Shown: positions 55,461 through 64,000 of the stretch, piece by piece | How positions within the stretch are numbered: position 1 is the stretch's first letter | How the letters are laid out: each line of letters opens with the position of its first letter | DNA from: Climacium dendroides | Taxonomy: Eukaryota > Streptophyta > Bryopsida > Hypnales > Climaciaceae | Length of the DNA stretch: 64,000 bases | Assembly: GCA_950106755.1 (NCBI GenBank) | Contig: OX467090.1 | Coordinates: 20,437,092-20,501,091 of the forward strand | Reading direction: 5' to 3' | Position numbers and translations under genes: made by a program | The notes under the pieces: model-generated | Told to the model about the DNA's origin: nothing | The model's database searches: none | Seen by the model: only the letters and a program-made list of their open reading frames with translations

Positions 55461-58400
55461 TCACCAACCTTGTTCTTCTTCAACAATTCGATGTAAATGA
55501 TCCACTGCAAACTGCACTTGTTGACGAGGAGCAATGAAACTATTTCCATCGTTCTTCTTTGGTTTCCATGATGCCATGATACTATCTGTGGAAACATAGT
55601 CAGCTTTGTCGGCCGTTCGGTCAATCTTCCATCTGAAATTAGGCTTTGTGTCCCACCCTGCATACAACCGTTGCACATCTTTGAATGTTCCACATGGGGT
55701 GTACCATTGCACTAAGACTTCGCGAAAGTGAATGGCCGTGGGATCAAATTGTGGATTTTCTACTACCCTTCCGAGCCATACGGGCTCAAGACAATCCAAT
55801 CCTGGCCTCACAAAGAGGTAGAATCCCTCACGAACATCAGTGACTACATTGTATGTTGGTGGGGGCCTTCCCTCTAGAGTACCAATGTAAGGATTTTCGG
55901 CCTCCAACTCTTGACGTGTCCTTCCATCTTGCATGAAATCTGTCATAAGATCTTCGGGTTGTCGAGTCTGAGGCCAAAATCCTTGCTGCAATTCATTAGA
56001 TTGGAGGGAGTCTTCTTCGCTTCCATTCAGCATGGCATTTCTCACGCGGGTCCAATACGTGACCAAGTTTGACATGTGGGTTTTGTACTCCACCGTCCCA
56101 TCTTCTTCGGATATGTCTTTCCAATGTTGGATGTATCCTCAAGTCCACGCAAAATCTCAGCTTCGTTTGTCATCTTCTTGGGGGTCACGCGCGGTGGATC
56201 ACCTTGAGGAAGTATAGGTCTATGGTCGACATCTTCCTTCCATAGCTTCAATCCCCCTTCAGGCAACCATGGAATGTCTGTACACGCCAATTTGTATTGC
56301 ATGATAGGCCATCCGTTGTCATCCATGAAGAATTTGTATTGTCTCCCATGAGAGTGGCCCACCAATTGTTTATTGTGCATCCCAATATAAGATTTGACAT
56401 AGGCCTTGAAGTCGGGCACTTCTTCAATTAGATGTGGAATGAACGGACCTTGTTCCATTTCCATGTAGGATTGCATCAATGATGGTAGGGTGGGATGGTC
56501 TTTCTCGCGGAGTTGCATGCTCCATCGCCCAAATGATGCATCCATGTCATCATGGGTGTGACCCACTATCATGAAGGATACCACCACTTCTTTCACAATG
56601 CGTCTTGCCACCAACAGGGACCAAAAACAGAAGACATACCTGTTTTTGTTTTCCCTCCAAGAGTTGTCCATCTGAACGTGTAGCACCGGTGGCAATGGTT
56701 GAGCCTCAATAGGTTGAGGAAGAACAACTCCCAAAGAATCAACACAGATCTCGCTACCTTGCAGCAATGCTCGATATAGTTCCGTGCTTCCGGCTCCTTC
56801 GAACAACATCCGTGAAGACATTGCAGGGGGCCCTTCTAAATCTCGTAACAATTTGGCGATGGATCCCACTGTGAAGTTGCTGTCGCTGGGAAACACGTCC
56901 AAATTGTAATGTGCATATTTGCCATCCCCGTGTCCATGTGCAAAAATCCCTGATACCTTCACGGGCAACTTCATGAACCCATCTAGGGCTTTTGTTTTCC
57001 TTGCCAATGCAAGACATGTTGTTTTTGAATGATCCATTTTGTCGTGCATGATAGATAAAAGTTGCATAGGCCGTAATTTGGACAACCATCTACTACGGTA
57101 GTAGGCATGTCGACAAGCTTCTTGTAGAAACAAGTGCTTCTCGAAGCGCCTTTAGATTTGTTGATAGTCCTCCGATCCAGGAGCAAAAGAAGCTCGTAGT
57201 TGCTTTAGATTGTCACAAATGCTACATCTTGCGAAGGAATCTCCCCTTCCCTTCACGACGTACTCAGCAAAATATTTTGTTCGAATTTTACTAAAACATG
57301 ATTGCGAGAGTGTCGACAGCCCGAGTTCTTCATTGGCCTACAAACAATAGAAACACGGCCACTCAATCTGCGTATTCAACAAGCACTTCATTGGATGTTG
57401 GAGGACTCTATGAGCTATTGTGGTCGATGCGACAATTCGACCATGTCCTTTTCATATGAATGCCATAGGTGACATTGCGAGCCATACCTTGTTCACAGTG
57501 GCTAGTAATTGCCTCCATTCGGTACCGGTTGGAAGAACTTTGAGGCAAACCTTTTCACCAGTGGGCAAGGTGAGAGACAAATGGGGCATGTGGTCGGCCA
57601 TTGCCTCCAATAATGAGCGCAAAGTCTCGATGCCTTGAACAGTGGCAGTCCTTGTCTTTTTTCGATTGGAGTTCCCATGTGGAGCGCCTCTGACGCCAGC
57701 CTTGGCCTTGGCCCTGTATCTTTCGAATGTGCGGAGGGGGATGTTGTGAAGAATCCTCCAAGCATGTGGACAGACGTCTATGCCTTCTAAGGTGACAACT
57801 TGCCTCCCCCTCGGAACCGCTTTGTGCATTGTCCTATGAACATCCAAATTTTTGCTAGATTTCACTTGAAATGTCTGTAGGTGCATTTCCGTGCGAAGCA
57901 CACGGATGGTGGAAGGACGGAACTTACGAGTGCATTCATTATCGCAGCAAATTTGTGTGAAGACCTCTGCAATGGATTCATGTGATACCATCTTCGTCTT
58001 CTTATCTAGTAAAGCGACAGCTCGGCTCTCCTATCATAACGATACCATCGCACGCCCCCATGTTTTCTACTCCCTTCCATTTCTTTATCCAGAGCTTCTC
58101 GCTTGCGAGCGTGATCGTAAACACTGACGTACCCATTTTCGCCGTGGTGAAACACCTACCGCATAGGCCAACGCAAGCACATGTCTCCGACATTGGGGTC
58201 CCCGTTGTACACATCCAAGACAACAATGCCAACGTCATCCATCCCCAGCCTGCTCTGTCCATCAATGCATGCGTTGGGATTGGCATTGATGATGATCACT
58301 TCCGCAAAGTCGGAGCCGTCCGCATGTTTTGCAAGCAATGCCTTCCCAGACCATCCGTCTCGATCAATGCCCTTGCAATCTGGAATGGAACTATTGTCTA

Positions 58401-58464
58401 CGTTTGCCTCGGCATATGCTTCCAAGTCCACGTCCTCTTCCTGACATTCTGCAAACCCCTGCAC
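55461..58464 (-). pseudogene. DUF7869-type protein gene (transposon-associated family), broken
   Basis: Minus strand. An N-terminal part lies at 58464-57452 in two frames (acidic region to about 58156, then a 179-codon stretch with the recurring pattern CPHAWRILHNIPLRTFERY). An intron probably ends at TTTGTAG near 57340. The main exon carries a C-x2-C segment (CSICDNLKQLR), then the core: HGDGKYAHYN, VQMDNSWRENKNRYVFCFW and MIVGHTHDDMDASFGRW (about 56660-56520), the hallmark of DUF7869. A beta-rich end (EPVWLGRVV, VLVQWYTPCG) follows. There is a TAA at about 57150 and a one-base shift near 56140. Asp residues in the QMDN and GHTHDDMD motifs could be catalytic (my inference). Proteins of this kind occur in multicopy sets in several plant and algal genomes, as far as I recall. 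Confidence 0.7.
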
Positions 58465-59210
58465 ACCGAACGATGAAGAATTGACACGACATCAATGACA
58501 AAGGAACGCAATGTACAATAAGAAACGTGAAAACTGACGAGAGTAGAAAGTTATATACAATACCTCATCACCATCAGAGTCGTCCGAAGAAAACATAGGA
58601 GACGTTAAAATCGTAAGTGTTTTCTAATGATATAAAATAGCGGCCTCGTAGGAAGGATGAGAGTGACACTTGAAAGAAATGGTAGCATATACATCCTCTT
58701 CGTTCAGCCCACAAGGGCTAACACGCCTGACAGCAGTAAAATAAAAAGTATTAGAAGCAATGACATATAGGCGAGTGGCGAAAGCGGGGAACATGAGGAC
58801 ATCATTACATAATCAAATACAGTATGAAATAGTGCAGCATCTATCTCGAACCCGCCCACTTGCTGTGAGGTTTGGTATAGAATGCAGTGAAGTTTGAAAC
58901 TAACGATTCCCATAGAACGTCGACTACCGTGGACCCCATTCAGTAGTGCAATGCCACTATGTCCAAGAAAGACAATCAACCGCACATGAGTATGGACCAA
59001 ATAGTCTAAGTCCGAGGAGACTGGAAGTCTACGCACAAATTTCCCCAAGGCCTGTTCATTGAGCCACTCTGAACTGCGTGGGAGAGTTACACCTCTCACA
59101 GATATTGTTCCACACCCAATATAGAGGAAGCGCGCCAAAGGATAGACAACACAATGTAAAGAATCACAAAGAAGAACTCGTTCCTACAAAGAATGCTGAA
59201 CAGTTCAGAG
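58465..59210. other. Upstream flank of the DUF7869-type gene
   Basis: A 144-codon minus-strand open frame (58704-59138) has a hydrophobic C-terminus and no known domain. It may be an upstream exon or chance in GC-richer DNA. Confidence 0.3.
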
Positions 59211-59220
59211 TCTCCAAGAA

Positions 59221-59725
59221 AGAGCTCCACCGAATAACAGTTTAGAACGGCCGCTCTGAACTGCAAGGAACAGGATGCATGCGTAATTTATCCACGTGAT
59301 CGCGCCTAATTGGGAAAACAGAGGACTAGGATCTAAATAATGCGCATGCAAAATATAGATCAGAACGGCCGCTCTGAACTGAACAGAGGGTGACAAATCA
59401 TGAACGCTCTGAACAGACGGTGACGGAGCTTTGTGACCCTCCCTAAAGCTCAGAGAGGCCTCTCTGAACTGCAGGGAGGGTCACAGAGCTCCGTCACCCT
59501 CCGTTCAGTTCAGAGCGGCTGCTCTAAACTGAACGGAGGATAGCTTTCGTCTCCGTCACCTCACGTTCAGTTCAGAGCGGTCACTTTGAACCGAACGGAG
59601 GATAGTTTTCGTCTCCGTCACCTCACGTTCAGTTTAGAGCGGTCGCTCTGAACCGAACGGAGTGTCATATTGCTTCCCAATCGTCACCCCACGTTCAGTT
59701 CAGAGCGGCCGCCCTGAACTAAGTA
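59221..59725. repeat. Array of about seven palindromes (GTTCAGAGCGGCCGCTCTGAAC type)
   Basis: Near-perfect inverted repeats of 20-36 bp recur with variations at about 59235-59260, 59362-59385, 59443-59470, 59503-59537, 59565-59600, 59627-59661 and 59692-59720. The later ones are spaced at 61-66 bp. Arms read (C/A)CGTTCAGTTCAGAGCGG and its complement, with a (GC)GGCCGC-like centre. Between them TCxCCGTCACC motifs recur. The array lies directly upstream of the DUF7869-type gene and may be the subterminal binding array of that element. Confidence 0.85.
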
Positions 59726-59759
59726 ACACTAATTTCGGGTGACACTAATTATCATAAAT

Positions 59760-60480
59760 TAATCTGGACGGAATGCCATCCGAACTTTGTCTCATGTAAT
59801 AGATGATAATGCTAAGGTATATCAGCATTGTATAAATCATGACTCTGAAATAGCACAACACTGTGGATAATTGATTGTCTACGAGAATATGAATAACTAT
59901 TCGGAACCGAATAACAGAGCATTTTGAGTTTACAATTCACACAAACTACAATGAGCACAGTTCTAAAATTCGCATTTCAGCAAATGCAACATTTTGTCTA
60001 ACGGGAAGACACGACTCGCCGGTTGCTAGTGTGAGATTCTAGGAATGTGGCTCAAGCAATACTACAGATGCGAAAAAATTGAAGAAAAACATGAAATTTG
60101 TTGAAATCCGTTGAAATTGAGTTCTTAGAGACAAAAAAACAATCCTGCGAACCGAGAGAAGTGAAACAGGGAATAAGTAGTTCATCGAACTTGAAATGAG
60201 GACGTACGACGTCATTGGCGCTTCTCAGCAACAAAGATGGCCTCCAGCGGTCGACAACGTGCTGCACAACGCCGACGGAAGAGGAGAAAACGACGCGCGC
60301 TCTAATATCGACATACACAATTGTAGACGATGAAAGAAGAAAGACAAAAGCTGGTTTCGGTTTTGTATTCTGAGGCTGTACTTCAATGCGGCAGCCGCAT
60401 ATGATGGCTGCCACGTCGCCAGCGTAGGGCCACGTTGGTTTTCGACAAAAAAATAAATAAAATTGAAAAATTCGGACATC
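59760..60480. other. Spacer; GC-richer minus-strand open frames of unknown value
   Basis: Overlapping minus-strand frames (60052-60414, 60225-60488) lack recognisable domains. No gene is called. Confidence 0.3.
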
Positions 60481-60526
60481 TCTGTCATGCGTAGTTTCTA
60501 CGCCAGTCGCTACGCTAGATTATTCA

Positions 60527-60727
60527 GTGTGTTGTCAGAACCAGTTCTCGACCGCATGGTTTTTGCATTCGGAGGGTACAAGATATTTTTGCACAACCCC
60601 AACTGCTTTCCCAAAGTCATTTGCATCCGGTGAAGGGAGTCAACAACGCTCCAGCAAGTTCTATAGCAAAAGGGTGAGAGCGGAGGACATTGCATATGGA
60701 GATCACAATCGCACGCACTTCAAGAAG
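60527..60727 (+). CDS. Possible exon of an unrecognised gene
   Basis: One frame stays open and ends HNRTHFKK directly before GGTTTGT, a plausible splice donor. The C-terminal part (RSSKFYSKRVRAEDIAYGDH) is charged and protein-like. It lies about 800 bp upstream of the five-exon gene on the same strand but reads in no obvious continuity with it. Function unknown. Confidence 0.3.
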
Positions 60728-60759
60728 GTTTGTTCACCGCCACTTTTGAATTTCCATAA

Positions 60760-61510
60760 TCCTCAGCAATTTTTTTTGGGTTTGAACTCCAAAGAATAGT
60801 CGTTTTGGCTTTCATCGTGGTTTCATTTGCCACCATCACCACTTTGCTACATCTTCTATAATAGCTTGAGATTTCTTCATTTAGAGTTTGGAAATGGAAA
60901 TGTTGGAATTCTAAGTGGTAGAGAAGAAAGAAAGGTTTCTTGATTTTGTTTAAGGTTTGCGGAAAAGTTTAGTGATTTGATTACTACAAGCCATTGTGAA
61001 AGTCAAGCGCTCAATGAGAGGTAGTCAATTTCCAATGTCAATGAACCCACTTGGAAGTGGTTTTGAGATTTCATTGGGAATGCTTCTCATTTGCAACTTC
61101 TCAGTAGGCTTCAAGTTCTCATTTTGTATTTGTTAGCACATGTAGAAAAGATTTATATTTTCTTAAGACTTTTTCTTTTTCATCCTTGTGAGGTTGTATG
61201 CTATAAAAGAGCCCTTGTAAGGGCTCATCTGTCTTTTTCATTGTTCTTCATGGTCTATATTCTTTCTAAATCATGTTTTTTAGCAAGAAACAAAGATGTG
61301 GAACCTAAGAAAATGCATGCACCAGTGATTTTTAGCAAGATGTTGCAAATTGAAAGATAAGGATTGTTGATTGTAATAGAATAACAATTTTGCATCTCTT
61401 CATTCTAGGGCTGAAGGATTTGGTGGAAGGATCGCCTCATCTTCACTCTCTACCTATTAGTAGGGTTGATGTGTTTCATTGTAGGGCACTTTTGGTTCTA
61501 AACAGATTCA
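60760..61510 (+). other. Region upstream of the five-exon gene
   Basis: Mostly T-rich. An 89-codon open stretch at 61091-61360 is hydrophobic without a known domain. It may be an intron or promoter. Confidence 0.3.
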
Positions 61511-62751
61511 ATGGCTGGCACTACAAACTTCAGTAAGTGCTCCGAGCAGCTTAGAGTTCTTTTGGACAATGAGGACTTTGGGTAAGTGACTTCTTCTTTT
61601 TCTACACATGTTTTTTGGACTTTCTGCGTTTGCAGCTGTTGCATGATTTTCTACCATACTTATGATTGTTTCATTGGAATTGATTCAAAATTGCTTGAAA
61701 TAGGGCTCGTGATTTTTGGCAAGGCTACAAGTTATATTGCTTTGCCCATTATTCTCACTACGAGATGTCTAAGGAGATGTTCCAAGACACCAAGATGGGT
61801 AAATACTATATGGGTTATGTTTTCCTTCTTCCATTTGTAGAATTGTGTACTTCAAAAGCATGTGCAAGACTCTAAGTTTTGGATAATATGTAGGTATCAC
61901 ATGCATGGTTGTTCCTTAGTGCAATCTCTGTTGGTTTCTTGTTGCAGGTCATGTTATGTGTGCATTGCAAGGCACACTTGAAGTTCCTTGAGGAGCACAA
62001 TTTGATGCTGCAATTCAAGATGTGTGGGCCATGATGGAGGAGTATGTCCATGTGCGTCACAACAAGGATTGCACAAACCTTCGGTGAGTTTTTGGTTGTC
62101 AAGTACAATATGCTATACTATATATTAACATTTCTTGGTTGATTTTGATGCTCAATTCTTGTTAGCATTGTTTTTTTTTTAGTTCATTTGTTGATAATTG
62201 TTTAGGTTTGCAAAGGTTTTGCTTGGTTTTTGAGATTTCAGTATGTACGTACTTGGACATGTTAATTTTTGATATTATAATATGTCTTGATTCACATGGC
62301 ATGTAGGGCTCTCATGGAGAAATTCGATGATGAGGATGAGCTCGCCACATTCAAGAATGGTTCCTTGCTTCTACAACTCATTGAGGTTTGTAATATAGAT
62401 TGTTTTTAACCTTCCAATAGCATAGGAAAAAATGATGCCCTTCGATATCTCTTCATTCTTTGATTTTTTTTTTCATGATATTGAATTTTTGATGATGCCA
62501 ATTTTTTGGGTAATGTTGTGATTTTTTGAATTTTGAAGGATTTATAAAAGATTTCTCATTGAAATATGTCTTATTGGTACTTCATTGTTTAGGATGATAA
62601 GTACGGGACTGAACATTTGCATAGGGAGTCTCAAGCAATTCACTTTGGAACGGATATTTTTGATGAATTTTGTACCCGGCTCAATCAAGCACAAGCAAAT
62701 TTGGATAACCTCACACCTGAGCGTCGAGTGTCCCGTCGCCACTATCGTTGA
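61511..62751 (+). pseudogene. Five-exon gene of unknown function, one in-frame TGA
   Basis: Exons: 61511-61581, 61704-61798, 61948-62083, 62307-62385, 62593-62751. All introns have GT and AG borders with T-rich acceptor sides, and the phases (2, 1, 2, 0) agree, giving 540 nt and 179 codons before the stop. The product starts MAGTTNFSKCSEQL. It includes ARDFWQGYKLYCF, an acidic helical segment (DDEDELATFKNGSLLLQLIE) and a basic C-terminus (RRVSRRHYR). The only flaw is TGA at 61989-61991 in exon 3, which would arise from CGA by one C-to-T change. I recognise no family. The short introns and intact junctions suggest recent loss, a sequencing error, or that exon 3 is spliced differently. Confidence 0.55.
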
Positions 62752-64000
62752 AGGAAGACTTCTACTTACTTGTTGTATGTACATAATGAATTTTTGCTAA
62801 GTACCATAGTACCGGGAGTAGTTTTATTAGAAAAAGACGTTATGTTTTGTTTCTTTATTTTGTACAAGTTTTTCTAACAAGTAGCTTTCTTACTTTTTGG
62901 ATAAACTAGAGTCACTTTGTTACCTTGGGATCTACCTTTTGTAGGCCACATCAAGAGAACATGACATTTCTATTCAACATGTTCAATTGGATGATTAGTA
63001 GATCCCCCCAAAGACTTTACATGCAGAACTAATTTTTATCAAACATCTAAAGTACAACATTATCTGTGTGTTGCTCATGAAAAGTGAACAGTTGATGAGA
63101 TTAGTATGGTATGTGGAACTTCTTCCAAGCATTCAGAATCTTTCTAATGCTCTTGTATTTTACATTGTAGGAGATGTTCAAGTATGTACTTTTGTGCAAG
63201 AGATGCTTACATTGTCTTCAAAATACCTTCTTCTATCACTTCTTGCATTTTGGGGGGACTTGTAGTGGCATAACTTATATTTTGGGACAATTATTAAAAT
63301 GAATATTACATTCCTTGATAGCTCATTTGTTAAAGTATCTTCAAACTATTTCATAAAATCATGTTCGAAATTCAAATCACATGAGGTAACCCTAAATCTC
63401 CAAAGTCCTCCATAGTTCTTTTTGGTCATTAGATGCTTTATTGTAGTGTTGACCCAACAAATTTATGTTGTTGCAATGAACTATGCAAAAACGTTAAGTT
63501 CGCAGATTAGCAAATTAGCAAATTCTTTTTTTTTTAAATTAAAATTATTTTTATGTCTTAGAAGCTTTTAACTTATTAAAAATCTTATTTATATTAATAG
63601 TAAAAAGGAGTTTTCATGAGTAACGATACTATTGCTAATATGATTACATGTATAAGAAATGCGAACTTGGAAAAGAATCGTTGCAGTACCAAACTAGCGG
63701 TTGGCGCTTGCTATGCTACGCATTCACCATAAAAATTTCATAAGAATTTTTATGTATTAGATAGAATGTAGACCAAATATTTCAATAAATCTTCAAATAA
63801 AAATGCCTAAAATCTTTGTATAATTTTTGTTCTAAGTAAGCATATATAGAAAAGTAGCATAGAAATTTATTGAATGATGAATGAAGCATATGCAATGGTA
63901 AATACTATAAAAGATACACATACATTAGAAATTTGACTCCATTGTTACAGAAAATTGCAATTCAAATTGAAGAATTGAAAAGAAAAACTAATAAATCTCA
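62752..64000. other. AT-rich sequence after the last gene
   Basis: No gene, terminal repeat or RNA gene that I can support. Short open stretches (such as 63068-63265) have no domain. Confidence 0.5.

Noticed and set aside
57982..58476. 164-codon plus-strand frame opposite the DUF7869-type gene
   Set aside because: It is antisense to the N-terminal coding pieces, which continue into the recognisable minus-strand gene.
1..64000. CRISPR array, bacterial operons, rRNA or tRNA genes
   Set aside because: The tandem arrays seen are transposon subterminal repeats or satellites without unique spacers. No rRNA is seen. tRNA genes could not be excluded by eye but none was recognised.

Overview
The window looks like nuclear DNA of a land plant. 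The evidence is a spliced leucine-rich-repeat receptor kinase with consensus GT-AG introns, a Ty1/Copia retrotransposon, CACTA elements carrying the plant-type CACTA(C/T)AAGAAAA ends, a Harbinger-type MITE, a pogo-like transposase and a hAT transposase. The AT-rich composition, the many decayed transposons and a DUF7869-type gene (a family I associate with mosses, charophytes and ferns) make a non-flowering plant plausible. That placement is inference; no species can be named.

Only one gene reads as clearly intact. It is a 20-exon LRR receptor kinase at 20055-29648 whose exon phases close to a 916-codon reading frame with every kinase catalytic motif present. Its ectodomain looks like LRR subfamily VIII-1, while the kinase looks more like the VIII-2/CRK type. 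A five-exon gene of unknown function (61511-62751) is also well modelled but carries one in-frame TGA. Most other gene-like stretches are broken: a malectin-like/LRR receptor-kinase remnant split by a CACTA element (4444-6975), a kinase-like pseudogene (about 12.1-13.5 kb), a kinase N-lobe remnant (about 54.3-54.8 kb), a DUF7869-type gene with a stop and a frameshift (55.5-58.5 kb), and two copies of an unrecognised 150-residue protein (2.6-3.0 kb minus, 38.0-38.4 kb plus).

Layout: 0-3 kb AT-rich sequence with a 101-bp tandem duplication and the first unknown-protein copy; 4.4-7 kb malectin/LRR remnant with a 1993-bp CACTA insertion; 7.4-8.4 kb two 215-bp CACTA MITEs; 9.18 kb a probable Helitron 3' end and a TA microsatellite; 9.8-11.4 kb pogo-like transposase (minus); 12.1-13.5 kb kinase-like pseudogene; 14-15.5 kb diverged tandem repeats; 16.1-18.5 kb GC-rich repeat block and hAT transposase; 20-29.6 kb the receptor kinase; 29.75-30.86 kb an element with inverted ends; 31-37.9 kb AT-rich repeat wasteland; 38-41.6 kb unknown-protein copy, repeat region and decayed coding region; 44.7-45.1 kb TIR element; 45.3-53.1 kb Copia element with a 2482-bp CACTA insertion in its reverse transcriptase region; 53.5 kb stem-loop MITE; 54.3-58.5 kb kinase and DUF7869 remnants; 59.2-59.7 kb an array of palindromes; 61.5-62.75 kb the five-exon gene.

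Two themes connect the window. First, four separate loci are kinase-related, but only one survives. Second, where ancestral codons can be inferred, the stop codons and lost catalytic residues are mostly explained by C-to-T or G-to-A changes, as expected if these copies have long been cytosine-methylated.
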